From Polaromonas sp. YR568 (GTDB lineage Bacteria; Pseudomonadota; Gammaproteobacteria; Burkholderiales; Burkholderiaceae_C): 53,128 nucleotides of DNA. The stretch covers positions 1-53,128 of the forward strand of contig CAMCUN010000021.1 of NCBI GenBank assembly GCA_945878995.1. Direction: 5' to 3'. The notes under the pieces are model-generated. The model saw only the letters and a program-made list of their open reading frames with translations, searched no databases and was not told the DNA's origin. Numbering within the stretch: position 1 is the stretch's first letter; the number at the start of each line of letters is the position of its first letter. Below, piece by piece: positions 1 through 7,522 of this stretch. The position numbers were made by a program, and so were the translations under genes.

Positions 1-218
1 AAAAACCAAAGCCTGGCCTGTCCCCTTGTAGGAGCTTGCCTGCAAGCGAATGTTCGCCTGAAGTGATGCCCGTTGTCAGGCACGCTTCGCCAGCAGGCTG
101 GCTCCTACAAAAACCAAAGCCTGGCCTGTCCCCTTGTAGGAGCTTGCCTGCAAGCGAATGTTCGCCTGAAGTGATGCCCGTTGTCAGGCACGCTTCGCCA
201 GCAGGCTGGCTCCTACAA
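1..218. repeat. Tandem 108-bp repeat of paired REP palindromes (BIME-like)
   Basis: Positions 1-108 recur almost exactly at 109-216. Each unit has a 25-bp spacer and then an 85-bp element (26-110 and 134-218). The element opens with TTGTAGGAGCTTGCCTGCAAG and closes with CAGCAGGCTGGCTCCTACAA, so the outer ends are inverted and each half is also a small palindrome. This is the layout of bacterial interspersed mosaic elements. The window starts inside the array, so more copies may lie to the left. The second copy overlaps the greB stop codon. Related elements lie near 23509, 37191, 37307 and 48519. A REP-associated tyrosine transposase elsewhere in the genome would be the expected source (inference). 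Confidence 0.85.
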
Positions 219-776
219 GGGGCCAACAGGTGCCGGGTATGTCACCTCTAACACCTCCAACATTTGCACGCCTTTGGGCGTTGGCAAGAGCACCTCGTCG
301 CCCACGCGGGCTTTGGTCAGTGCTCGGGCCACGGGGGAGATCCAGCTGACCTGCCCGGCCAGGCTGTCGGCCTCGTCAATGCCGGTGATGGTGATGCAGT
401 GGCGCTGGCCGTCTTCGGTGAGGTAGCGCACGGTGGCGCCAAAAAACACCTGGTCGCCGCCATGGTGCACCGAGGGGTCGGTGACCTCGGCCATCTCTAA
501 ACGTTGTGTTAAAAACCGAATGCGCCTGTCGATTTCACGCAAGCGTTTTTTGCCGTAGTGGTAGTCGCCGTTTTCAGAGCGGTCGCCGTTGCTGGCCGCC
601 CAGTGCACCACCTCCACCATGCGGGGACGTTCGGTGTCGATGAGCTCCATCAACTCGGCCCGCAGTCGGGCATAGCCTGCGGGCGTGATGTAGTTTTTGA
701 TGCCGGCAGGCAGCGGCGGCAAACCAGGCTCGTCGTCCTCATCGCCGTCGCTCTCTTTGGTGAATGCTTTGCTCAT
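213..776 (-). CDS. greB: Transcription elongation factor GreB
   Basis: 187 residues. Gre factors enter the RNA polymerase secondary channel and stimulate transcript cleavage to rescue backtracked complexes. After a family-variable acidic N-terminus (residues 1-25) there is a coiled-coil domain with the conserved tip GDRSENGDY (64-72; acidic tip residues Asp65 and Glu68), then the FKBP-like C-terminal domain (about 103-187). The ATG at 776 gives a normal GreB length. No clear Shine-Dalgarno is visible. The TAG stop (215-213) lies inside the end of the neighbouring REP element, so the last residues are encoded by repeat-boundary sequence. The gene stands alone. Confidence 0.93.
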   Translation of the reverse strand: MSKAFTKESDGDEDDEPGLPPLPAGIKNYITPAGYARLRAELMELIDTERPRMVEVVHWAASNGDRSENGDYHYGKKRLREIDRRIRFLTQRLEMAEVTDPSVHHGGDQVFFGATVRYLTEDGQRHCITITGIDEADSLAGQVSWISPVARALTKARVGDEVLLPTPKGVQMLEVLEVTYPAPVGPL

Positions 777-880
777 TCAAAAAAGAATAGCACCTCAACC
801 CGCAAGAGAGGCGGCACGGTCAATCAAAGATCTCGCTGAGCCAGGACTTGCGCATCAGCGCCGATCATCTGCATGGAGAC

Positions 881-1003
881 TCAATTCCAAATGCGCTTGC
901 TGCTTCGGTGCGGGGTGGTGCGCATGCTCAGGAACATGGTCACGGCCAAGATGGCGACCACCACGCCCAGCGAGATGGCCACCGGGATTTTGTAGATGTC
1001 AAT
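881..1003 (-). pseudogene. 3' remnant of a TerC-family membrane protein gene
   Basis: An open stretch of 40 codons on the minus strand, preceded in frame by a TGA and with no start codon. It begins with IDIYKIP, continues with a hydrophobic helix and ends SMRTTPHRSSKRIWN-stop. The pattern of a short K-I-P turn, one last membrane helix and a basic tail is like the C-terminus of TerC/YjbE-type integral membrane proteins as I remember them. No other part of such a gene is present. It is read here as the stub left after deletion or replacement next to the higBA module. The family assignment rests on a short segment and is moderate. Confidence 0.45.
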
Positions 1004-1166
1004 TCAAACTGCGTTTCAAAAGATTCCACCGCACCCTGAGAATTTAATTTTATTCATCACAAATCAATCAATTAAGAATGTCTAGCGACCCAAGTGAAAG
1101 CAAGATGTGCAACGACTGCCAGCCGGAAACGGCAACTGAACGGCAACCAGCCGGGAAAAACTGCCA
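1004..1166. other. Intergenic AT-rich spacer
   Basis: The gap between greB and higA is 390 bases (777-1166). It holds the terC-like remnant and, from 1030 to 1080, an AT-rich stretch. I see no other coding pattern, no clear terminator for higBA and no RNA gene in it. Confidence 0.5.
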
Positions 1167-1493
1167 TCAAAGCGGGCTGGCAGCCCCCAAGTCGGTAAAG
1201 TTTTTGATCTTGACCGACCCGTCGGGGAACCGTGCAATCACATCCAACTCACCGCCCATGGCCTCAATGTGGCTGCGCAGGGTGGACAGGTACATGTCGG
1301 TTCGCTTCTCGATCTTTGCAATCGATGGCTGCTGCACATGCAACACTTCGGCCAACATCTTTTGAGACAGGCCACGGGCTTGGCGCAGTTCGTTGAGCGG
1401 CATTTCAGCCAACATCTGCCGGGCCATGCCATCAGCCTTCTCGCGTGCGGCCTGCGTCATGCCCGCGCGCAGCTCCGTAAATTTCTTAGCCAT
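1167..1493 (-). CDS. higA: HigA-type XRE-family antitoxin
   Basis: 108 residues with a Cro/C1-type helix-turn-helix at about 36-64 (LRQARGLSQ, then QQPSIAKIEKR). HigA antitoxins bind the HigB RNase and repress their own promoter. The start at 1493 overlaps the end of the upstream toxin gene by 8 bp, the usual toxin-first order of higBA. The C-terminal segment (80-108, with DVIARFPDGSV) is typical of this XRE antitoxin group. Together with higB it forms a two-gene operon next to a tRNA gene. Confidence 0.85.
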   Translation of the reverse strand: MAKKFTELRAGMTQAAREKADGMARQMLAEMPLNELRQARGLSQKMLAEVLHVQQPSIAKIEKRTDMYLSTLRSHIEAMGGELDVIARFPDGSVKIKNFTDLGAASPL

Positions 1494-1851
1494 CTATCTC
1501 TCCTTCACGTCGAAGTTGTACCAGGTGCTGGTCATATAGCCGGTCGGCAATCGGCACATTCACGTCATACCAGCGGTCGTCGCCTGTCTTGTCGCCGCCA
1601 ATCAAAAGAATCGCCATTCGGCGCGGATCAAATGCGTACAGCGTGCGAAAAGGCCGCCCCCCGTGCTGAGTACGCAGTTCGCGCATTTGGCCGTGCCGGG
1701 AGCCATTGATGCCGCTGCTGTGCGGGTGCCCCAACGATGGCCCCCGTGCTTCCAGCAACTGCACCGACGCAGCCAACGACACTTGCTCGTCTTCCGTCAG
1801 ACTGGCCCACCAGTCAGCAAATTCGTCTGTGTATTCAACATCCCAAGTCAT
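1486..1851 (-). CDS. higB: HigB/Gp49-like toxin (RelE superfamily)
   Basis: 121 residues. The start MTWDVEYTDEFADWW and the later motif TLYAFDPRRMAILLIGGDKTG match the phage-derived Gp49-like/HigB toxins, ribosome-dependent mRNA interferases. It is first gene of a higBA operon. The ATG at 1851 lies exactly 6 bases after a good -10 box, so the mRNA would have almost no leader (see the promoter entry). The only Shine-Dalgarno-like GGAGG is 13 bases upstream and falls between -35 and -10. Activity is inferred from the family. Confidence 0.83.
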   Translation of the reverse strand: MTWDVEYTDEFADWWASLTEDEQVSLAASVQLLEARGPSLGHPHSSGINGSRHGQMRELRTQHGGRPFRTLYAFDPRRMAILLIGGDKTGDDRWYDVNVPIADRLYDQHLVQLRREGEIDG

Positions 1852-1857
1852 GCCGTG

Positions 1858-1886
1858 AATATAGCCTCCATGGAATATTCCGTCAA
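1858..1886 (-). promoter_or_regulatory. Predicted higBA promoter with palindromic operator; leaderless start
   Basis: On the minus strand TTGACG (1886-1881) and TATATT (1863-1858) are separated by exactly 17 bases. The perfect palindrome GGAATATTCC (1872-1881) sits between them, overlapping the last base of the -35. Six bases separate the -10 from the higB ATG. The palindrome is well placed to be the HigA operator. Promoter and palindrome are seen directly; their use is inferred. Confidence 0.65.
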
Positions 1887-1994
1887 GGGCATGTTTTCAG
1901 GTTGGGCATGTTCCAGGTTTTTTCCGGCGCATGAACCGGTCGGGGGGGCTGGAAGTGATTTGAATGGCACAGTGCGTGTTCTATGGGACAGCAC

Positions 1995-2031
1995 CAAAAA
2001 AAATGACCTAGCTCGCTAAAGCTAAGTCATT
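1995..2031 (-). terminator. Rho-independent terminator after tRNA-Arg
   Basis: On the minus strand a 12-bp stem (one G-U pair) formed by AATGACTTAGCT and AGCTAGGTCATT, with a 6-base loop (2002-2031), is followed by a run of T (complement of 1996-2001). It lies 18 bases past the tRNA 3' end. Confidence 0.85.
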
Positions 2032-2048
2032 GAAATCATTGAAGATTT

Positions 2049-2125
2049 TGGTGCGGCTGGCAGGAATTGAACCCACGACCCCTTGGTTCGTAGCCAAGTA
2101 CTCTATCCAACTGAGCTACAGCCGC
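2049..2125 (-). tRNA. tRNA-Arg (anticodon ACG)
   Basis: 77 nt including an encoded CCA. The acceptor stem pairs GCGGCTG with CAGCCGC, followed by discriminator A and CCA at 2051-2049. The D arm begins TAGCTCAGTTGGATAGAG. The anticodon stem CTTGG/CCAAG frames the loop CTACGAA, giving anticodon ACG. The T arm contains GGTTCAATTCC. A canonical arginine tRNA whose A34 is normally deaminated to inosine. It is followed by its own terminator. Confidence 0.97.
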
Positions 2126-2232
2126 TGAAGCTCAAATTATAGCTGATGTTTGAACCCAAACAGACTTGCAAACATAGGCCCCACCAGCAAAGAAGGGCTT
2201 GCTGCCTGCATTGATGGACTGCTGGAGAGCCG

Positions 2233-3231
2233 TCAACCCAACAGCCGCGCCAGCGTGAGCAGGGCCAGCAGCACCATCCACAACACCACCGAGCGCCACA
2301 CCAAACCCACGATGCTGCGCAGGTGGGCCAGTTCAGGCTCACGGCCGGGCGTGGACACCGTGGCCTGAGGCTCGTCTTGATCGGCATCCAGCGGATTGGC
2401 ACGGGCGGCTTTCAGCCGGGAGCCGCCCAGCCGCACGTTCACGGCCCCGGCGGTGGCGGCCAGCACCACGCCTTTGTTGCGGTCGGTGGTCGACACCTGT
2501 TCTGGCCTGGCCAGTTGCTGGGCGTATTGGCGCCAGCTGTCTATGGCGTCCTCAAAGCTGCCCACCACGGCAAAGGCCACCGCCGTCATGCGGGCCGGCA
2601 AATAGTCGATCACGCCCCAGGAAGTATCGGCCGCATGGAGCGAGGCCGCACTCACCCCTTCGCCAGGCCGGCGGCTTTTGTAAGTCCAGTAGCGTGCGAC
2701 AAATTCGCTCATGCGGTAGAGCACAGCGCCAGCAGGGCCCAAGCCCAAGGCGGCCAGCACCGAGTACCAACTGAGCACGCCAAACACATGGCGGTGCGCG
2801 GCCAGCACCGAGTGCTCAATGACATGGCGCACGATTTCGCTGCGCGGCAGTTCACTGGCATCAACTTGTTGCCAGTCGGCCAACAGTTGCCTGGCTTGCA
2901 TTTCGTCGCCCATGTCCAGCGCGTCACGGATGTCGGTGAAGTGGTGGCTGAATTGCCTGAAACCCAGGGTCACGTACAGCACCAGCACGTTCCACACAAT
3001 GGCCAACGCCGGATGCACTTGCCACAAGGCCAGATGAATGGCCAAAGCGGCCAGGCTGGGCAGCACCACGGCCACAGACCAGGCCAGCCAGCCATGGTGG
3101 GGGCGCCCAGCATCGAGGTTGCGGCTGGACCAACGCGCCCAGGATCGCAACACCCCATGGACCGCATTGCCAGGCGCCAGCGGCCTAGCCTGCTCCACGA
3201 TCAGCGCTAACAACACGGCAAAAAAGCTCAT
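2233..3231 (-). CDS. CobD/CbiB-family membrane protein
   Basis: 332 residues with N- and C-terminal hydrophobic helices and several internal ones. The segments EQARPLAP near the start, GFRQFSHHFTDIRDAL (about 110) and the conserved middle region place it with the CobD/CbiB/AmpE-like superfamily. True CobD/CbiB make adenosylcobinamide phosphate, but no cobalamin gene is nearby and betaproteobacteria commonly carry such orphan homologues. It is separated from the Nudix gene upstream by 66 bases. I would not assign it a corrinoid role without further evidence. Confidence 0.7.
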   Translation of the reverse strand: MSFFAVLLALIVEQARPLAPGNAVHGVLRSWARWSSRNLDAGRPHHGWLAWSVAVVLPSLAALAIHLALWQVHPALAIVWNVLVLYVTLGFRQFSHHFTDIRDALDMGDEMQARQLLADWQQVDASELPRSEIVRHVIEHSVLAAHRHVFGVLSWYSVLAALGLGPAGAVLYRMSEFVARYWTYKSRRPGEGVSAASLHAADTSWGVIDYLPARMTAVAFAVVGSFEDAIDSWRQYAQQLARPEQVSTTDRNKGVVLAATAGAVNVRLGGSRLKAARANPLDADQDEPQATVSTPGREPELAHLRSIVGLVWRSVVLWMVLLALLTLARLLG

Positions 3232-3297
3232 GCGAGGATGATAAACGCGACCCCGCTCAAAGAGCGGCTTGGGGTGATGGATGAGGGCCTGCCGTTG

Positions 3298-3978
3298 TCA
3301 GGCGGCCAAGAAACGGTACAAATTGCGCAACATCCCTGCCGTGGCACCCCAGATGTAGCGCTCCGGGGTGTGCGGCTCACCACGCCAGGGCATGGACAAC
3401 CACTGGCGCTCGCCATCCGTCATGGGCATGACGTGGCGGCGGTGGTGGGCCGGATTCATCAAAAAAGACAGCGGCACCTCAAACACATCTGCGACTTCGT
3501 CGGGGTTGGCCTGCAGTTCAAAGCCTGTCCGCACCAGTGCAACCACGGGCGTGATCACATAGGCACTGCCGGTGGTGTAGGTGGGCAAGGTGCCCAGCAC
3601 TTCGACGAAATTCGCCTCCAGGCCCACTTCCTCCTGGGCCTCGCGAAGCGCCGTGTGCACTGCGTCGGTGTCGGTGTCGTCGCAGCGGCCACCCGGGAAG
3701 GCAATTTGCCCGGAGTGGGTGCTCAAGTGCTGGCCGCGCTGGGTGAGCAGCAGGCTCAACTCATCGCGCATCACCAGGGGCACCAACACGGCGGCCCGGG
3801 CGGGCGCACGGTCCACAAAGCGGCGCTCCACGCTGGACTCGGGCTCCCACACGGGCGGCGCGCGAAAGCGCAGGCGCAAGGCCTCTGGCGTCAGGTGCTC
3901 GGGCTGCACACGGTCCAGGTGCAGGTCCACGCTGTGCACGGGCACAGTGCGGGGGTCAAAGCTGGGCAACAGACTCAT
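3298..3978 (-). CDS. Nudix hydrolase, probable coenzyme A pyrophosphatase (NudL type)
   Basis: 226 residues. LLLTQRGQHLSTHSGQIAFP at about 77-95 followed by the Nudix box (97-120, GRCDDTD... then LREAQEEVGL) is typical of the CoA-specific branch that cleaves CoA to 4'-phosphopantetheine and 3',5'-ADP. The first Nudix glutamate is replaced by Asp, as in many NudL proteins; the REXXEE core is intact. It starts 22 bases beyond the rplS terminator hairpin and is likely separately transcribed. Confidence 0.85.
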   Translation of the reverse strand: MSLLPSFDPRTVPVHSVDLHLDRVQPEHLTPEALRLRFRAPPVWEPESSVERRFVDRAPARAAVLVPLVMRDELSLLLTQRGQHLSTHSGQIAFPGGRCDDTDTDAVHTALREAQEEVGLEANFVEVLGTLPTYTTGSAYVITPVVALVRTGFELQANPDEVADVFEVPLSFLMNPAHHRRHVMPMTDGERQWLSMPWRGEPHTPERYIWGATAGMLRNLYRFLAA

Positions 3979-4000
3979 GGAGGGTGAAAAATTTCCAAAG

Positions 4001-4027
4001 AAAAAGCCGCTGAAACAGCGGCTTTTT
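4001..4027 (-). terminator. Terminator hairpin after rplS
   Basis: AAAAAGCCGCTG, a short loop and CAGCGGCTTTTT form a strong stem flanked by A and T runs, so it could terminate in either direction. It lies 47 bases after the rplS stop on the minus strand and just ahead of the Nudix gene. Confidence 0.85.
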
Positions 4028-4074
4028 CGGGCTCAGGCTTTCGATGGCCGCCAAGACAGGCTTGGCTAAAAACA

Positions 4075-4440
4075 TCAGGCCGCCTTGGCGCCCAGCTTTT
4101 CCTTGATGCGGGCCGATTTGCCGCTGCGCTCGCGCAGGTAGTACAGCTTGGCGCGGCGCACATCACCACGGCGCTTGACTTCAATCTTGGCGATCAGGGG
4201 GCTGTACACCTGGAAGGTGCGCTCCACGCCTTCACCATTGGAGATTTTGCGAACAATAAAGCTCGAATTCAAGCCGCGGTTGCGCTTGGCAATCACCACG
4301 CCTTCAAAGGCCTGCACACGCTTGCGGGTGCCTTCAACCACGTTGACGCTGACGATCACCGTGTCGCCAGGGGCGTAGACAGGAATGGTTTTGTTCAAGC
4401 GAGCAATTTCTTCTTGCTCTAGGGTCTGGATCAAATTCAT
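4075..4440 (-). CDS. rplS: 50S ribosomal protein L19
   Basis: 121 residues, full length. It starts [20 protein letters not shown] and carries the conserved core [20 protein letters not shown] and the basic tail [19 protein letters not shown]19 sits at the 30S-50S interface. It is the last gene of the classic rpsP-rimM-trmD-rplS operon, here with a 145-base gap after trmD and followed by a strong terminator. Confidence 0.98.
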   Translation of the reverse strand: MNLIQTLEQEEIARLNKTIPVYAPGDTVIVSVNVVEGTRKRVQAFEGVVIAKRNRGLNSSFIVRKISNGEGVERTFQVYSPLIAKIEVKRRGDVRRAKLYYLRERSGKSARIKEKLGAKAA

Positions 4441-4585
4441 GAGGCTCTCTCAGTTTTCTTTTTCGTTCATGCACGCGCTGCGCTAAAGACCGCAAATGCA
4501 AAAATCTGGTGTTCGTCAAGAACTGCCAAAACTCAAATGCTTGCAGTGGCCGCCAGAGGACCGAAAAGCCCTCTAGTGTAGCCCA

Positions 4586-5353
4586 TCAAGTCTGAAACTT
4601 AGGATGGCTGTGAAGGCCTGCCAAAAATGCCTCGTCGGCGCGGTTGAGCAGCCCGGCCTCGCGCGCTTGCACCAGCAACTCAGGGCGGGCAGTCGCCGTC
4701 AGTTGCAGGCTTTGCTGGCGACGCCAGGCTTGAATGTGCGCGTGGTGGCCAGACATCAGCGCCTGGGGCACCGCCGCCTCGCGCCAGACTTCGGGCCGGG
4801 TGTAGTGCGGGCAGTCAAGCAGGCCGTCCAGGGCAGGGTTGAAACTGTCTTGCTGGTGGCTGCCGTCGTCATGGAGCACGCCAGGCTGCAGCCGGGCCAC
4901 GGCGTCCAGCAAGGCCATGGCGGCGATTTCACCGCCAGACAAGACAAAGTCGCCCAGGCTGATCTGCACATCCACATGGGCGTCAATAAAACGCTGGTCC
5001 AAGCCCTCATAGCGGCCACAAACCAACACAGCGCCCGCGCTGGCCGCCCAGCCGGCCACCGCGCCATGGTCCAAAGCTCGGCCCACCGGAGAAAACAGCA
5101 CCACAGGCGCCGCATCAGCGCGGTCTGCCCGAATGGCGCTCAAGCACTGAAACAAGGGCTCGGCCAGCATGACCATGCCAGGCCCACCGCCAAAGGGGCG
5201 GTCATCAACGCGGCGGTAAGCGCCCTCGCCAAAATCGCGCAAATTCCACACCCGCAAATCGACAAAACCCGACTCGTAAGCGCGCCGCGTCACGCCGCTG
5301 CTGGTGAACGGCGCGAACATCTCCGGAAACAAGGTGATGAGGTCAAAACGCAT
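4586..5353 (-). CDS. trmD: tRNA (guanine37-N1)-methyltransferase TrmD
   Basis: 255 residues beginning [13 protein letters not shown], with the trefoil-knot SAM-binding segments ([16 protein letters not shown] and [20 protein letters not shown]). TrmD makes m1G37 next to the anticodon of tRNAs reading CNN, CGG and related codons and prevents +1 frameshifting. It lies 39 bases after rimM within the S16-L19 operon. Confidence 0.98.
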   Translation of the reverse strand: MRFDLITLFPEMFAPFTSSGVTRRAYESGFVDLRVWNLRDFGEGAYRRVDDRPFGGGPGMVMLAEPLFQCLSAIRADRADAAPVVLFSPVGRALDHGAVAGWAASAGAVLVCGRYEGLDQRFIDAHVDVQISLGDFVLSGGEIAAMALLDAVARLQPGVLHDDGSHQQDSFNPALDGLLDCPHYTRPEVWREAAVPQALMSGHHAHIQAWRRQQSLQLTATARPELLVQAREAGLLNRADEAFLAGLHSHPKFQT

Positions 5354-5392
5354 GAACCATCAGCGGCCAAAAGACAAAGTGGCCAGCGCTGC

Positions 5393-5983
5393 TCAGTAGT
5401 CGGGTTGCCAATCCACCGTGATGCGCTTGGCAGCCAGGTCCACGGCATCCACGTAGGCAGAAACAAAAGGGATCATGCGCTCGGCGCTGAGGGCTTGGCC
5501 GTCTTCACCCGGGGGCATGGGGTACTCGACCACCAAGACCGAAGTGGGACCCGTGGCCACCAGGTCGCGCACCTGGCCCAAGCTCACGCCTTCGCGGTTG
5601 AAGACATCCAGACCCATCAGGTCCACCCAGTAATATTCATCTTGGGCTGTCTTTGGAAAAGCGCTGCGCGGCAAGCTGATGCGCGCGCCTTTCAAGGCTT
5701 CGGCCGCTGTGCGGTCGTTGACGCCTTGGATTTTGGCGACCACCGAATCGGAATGCACTTTGCACTCCTCAATCTGCAGCGACACGGTGCCCTTGAAAGC
5801 CGAAAAGCCCGGGCGAAACCGGGCTTCAGGGGCCTGGAGGAACCAGGCTTTGGCGTCGAGCAAGGCTTGGGGTTCAGGGCTGTGGGCCAGCACTTTGACC
5901 CAGCCTTTGACGCCCCAGGCGTCCTGCACACGCCCGACTTCGATGGCATCGTCAGGCAGGGCCGACGATTGAAAGTCAGGCAT
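5393..5983 (-). CDS. rimM: Ribosome maturation factor RimM
   Basis: 196 residues from the ATG at 5983, 11 bases after the rpsP stop; the reading frame runs further upstream into rpsP but that extension is not family-like. The N-terminal domain starts IEVGRVQDAWGVKGW and the PRC-barrel domain contains YYWVDLMGLDVFN and ends with the motif RMIPFVSAYVDAVDL. RimM binds S19 and helps assemble the 30S head. Second gene of the operon. Confidence 0.96.
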   Translation of the reverse strand: MPDFQSSALPDDAIEVGRVQDAWGVKGWVKVLAHSPEPQALLDAKAWFLQAPEARFRPGFSAFKGTVSLQIEECKVHSDSVVAKIQGVNDRTAAEALKGARISLPRSAFPKTAQDEYYWVDLMGLDVFNREGVSLGQVRDLVATGPTSVLVVEYPMPPGEDGQALSAERMIPFVSAYVDAVDLAAKRITVDWQPDY

Positions 5984-5994
5984 GGGCGAGGCGA

Positions 5995-6255
5995 TCAGGC
6001 TGCCACGGCCACCTTGGCGGCGGCTTGCTTGACCAAGCGCTCCACCGTGGGGGAAACCTGGGCACCCACGCCCACCCAATAGCTCAGGCGGTCATGGGCC
6101 ACGCGCAGACCCTCTTCGGTCGACTTGGCGGTGGGGTTGTAAAAACCCAGGCGCTCGATGAAACGGCCATCGCGGCGGACGCGTTTGTCAGCCACAACAA
6201 TATTGAAAAAAGGACGGTGCTTGGAACCGCCACGTGCAAGTCGAACAACGACCAT
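5995..6255 (-). CDS. rpsP: 30S ribosomal protein S16
   Basis: 86 residues: [20 protein letters not shown], then [15 protein letters not shown], both diagnostic of S16. First gene of the rpsP-rimM-trmD-rplS operon. A good Shine-Dalgarno (AAGGA) precedes the ATG at 6255, and a small hairpin lies just upstream of it. Confidence 0.98.
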   Translation of the reverse strand: MVVVRLARGGSKHRPFFNIVVADKRVRRDGRFIERLGFYNPTAKSTEEGLRVAHDRLSYWVGVGAQVSPTVERLVKQAAAKVAVAA

Positions 6256-6273
6256 GATTTATCCTTGGGTGGT

Positions 6274-6292
6274 GGGGTTCAAAATAAACCCC
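6274..6292 (-). promoter_or_regulatory. Short leader hairpin upstream of rpsP
   Basis: On the minus strand GGGGTT and AACCCC flank a 7-base AT-rich loop, about 10 bases before the Shine-Dalgarno of rpsP. It could affect translation of the operon, but it is short and a chance occurrence is possible. Confidence 0.3.
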
Positions 6293-6411
6293 ATGAGATT
6301 TCTGCAGCGCTTGAGACACACGACATGGCCACCCGGCCAGCGAAATGCTGCAAAGCCTTCCATTATAGCCATCGTGCGCACCTCCGATGTACAGACTGCG
6401 CCTCACCCGCC

Positions 6412-6966
6412 ATGCCCTTGAAGCTCAGACCCGCCACGCACGACGATTTGCCCGCCATCACAGGCATTTATGCCCACCATGTGCTGTACGGCACGGGCAC
6501 CTTTGAGACCGAGCCACCCACGCTGGCCGACATGACACAGCGCTGGGCTGATGTTCGCGCCAAGGGCCTGCCTTACCTGGTGGTCGAAGAAACGGGCCAG
6601 GTGCTGGGCTTTGCTTACTGCAACTGGTTCAAGCCGCGGCCGGCGTACCGATTCTCGGCAGAAGACTCTATTTATGTGGCGCCCCAGGCGCACAGGCGCG
6701 GCCTGGGGCGGACTTTGCTGCAGGCCTTGGCTGAGCAGGCCGAGCAGGCCGGCATACGCAAACTGATTGCCGTGATTGGCGACTCAGACAACGCCGGCTC
6801 CATTGGCGTGCACCAAGCGCTGGGCTTTACCCCGGTGGGGGTGCTCAAGTCCTGCGGCTGGAAGTTCGAGCGTTGGCTGGACGTGGTGCTGATGGAAAAA
6901 GTGCTGGGCGCGGGCGACCGCAGCCCTGCAGACAGCAGCCCTTTACATTCTGCGGCCAAAGCCTGA
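6412..6966 (+). CDS. GNAT N-acetyltransferase, phosphinothricin acetyltransferase-like
   Basis: 184 residues from the ATG at 6412. It begins MPLKLRPATHDDLPAITGIY and has the PAT-type core GTGTFETEPPT, the acetyl-CoA loop (AHRRGLGRTLLQAL, about 95-108) and GVHQALGFTPVGVLKSCGWK near the end. The family acetylates amino groups of methionine-sulfone-like amino acids or glufosinate-type compounds with acetyl-CoA. It is divergent from rpsP and starts 156 bases away. Substrate not known. Confidence 0.85.
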   Translation: MPLKLRPATHDDLPAITGIYAHHVLYGTGTFETEPPTLADMTQRWADVRAKGLPYLVVEETGQVLGFAYCNWFKPRPAYRFSAEDSIYVAPQAHRRGLGRTLLQALAEQAEQAGIRKLIAVIGDSDNAGSIGVHQALGFTPVGVLKSCGWKFERWLDVVLMEKVLGAGDRSPADSSPLHSAAKA

Positions 6967-7008
6967 CAGACCGCCACCCCAGTGGCGCTGAGCCTAGACT
7001 GCTTGTTC

Positions 7009-7464
7009 ATGAAAAATAAGACTTTGAGCGCTTGGTTGGCCCTGATGGGCGGGCCTTTGGGCCTGCACCGCTTTTACTTGTTCGGCAAGGCCGACACCCT
7101 GGGCTGGTTCCTGCCCATCCCCACCGCCCTGGGGCTGTATGGCGTCATGCGCGCCCGCAGCCTGGGCCTGGACGACCACCTGAGTTGGATTTTGATTCCG
7201 CTGGTGGGTTTTACCATCGCCGGCTGTGCGCTCAATGCCATTGTTTTTGGCTTGGCCACCTGTGAAAACTGGAATGCCCGCTTCAACGCCACACCCGTGG
7301 ATGCGCAAGATCAACCCGACGCAGGTCAAACCGGCTGGCTGACGGTGCTGGCCTTGGTGCTTGGTTTGCTGATGGGCACTACCGCCTTGATAAGCAGCTT
7401 GGCCTTCAGTTTCCAGCGCTACTTTGAGTGGCAGGTGGAACTGGCAAGGCAAATTTCTCAGTAA
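7009..7464 (+). CDS. TM2-domain membrane protein
   Basis: 151 residues from the ATG at 7009. The N-terminus (LSAWLALMGGPLGLHRFYLF) carries the TM2 signature in which a GxxGxHRFYLG-like turn links two helices. Four hydrophobic segments are visible overall, the last near residues 110-135. The function of the family is unknown. It follows the acetyltransferase by 42 bases and may share its transcript. Confidence 0.75.
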   Translation: MKNKTLSAWLALMGGPLGLHRFYLFGKADTLGWFLPIPTALGLYGVMRARSLGLDDHLSWILIPLVGFTIAGCALNAIVFGLATCENWNARFNATPVDAQDQPDAGQTGWLTVLALVLGLLMGTTALISSLAFSFQRYFEWQVELARQISQ

Positions 7465-7522
7465 AGCCGCGCAGCCCTGAGCCAGTCTGGCTTGGATGCT
7501 GAGTACCAGCCCCCTCAAGTCA

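Noticed and set aside
1..218. Possible CRISPR array
   Set aside because: The repeat unit is 108 bp with internal inverted halves and identical spacers; this is a REP/BIME tandem duplication, not direct repeats with unique spacers.
2323..3210. 295-codon plus-strand ORF opposite the CobD/CbiB-like gene
   Set aside because: His/Gln-rich shadow peptide with no recognisable domain.
2233..3231. Cobalamin biosynthesis locus
   Set aside because: Only a CobD/CbiB-like membrane protein is present, with no other corrinoid gene or cobalamin riboswitch.
4604..6082. 492-codon plus-strand ORF opposite trmD and rimM
   Set aside because: Fully antisense to two conserved genes; the composition is that of a shadow frame.
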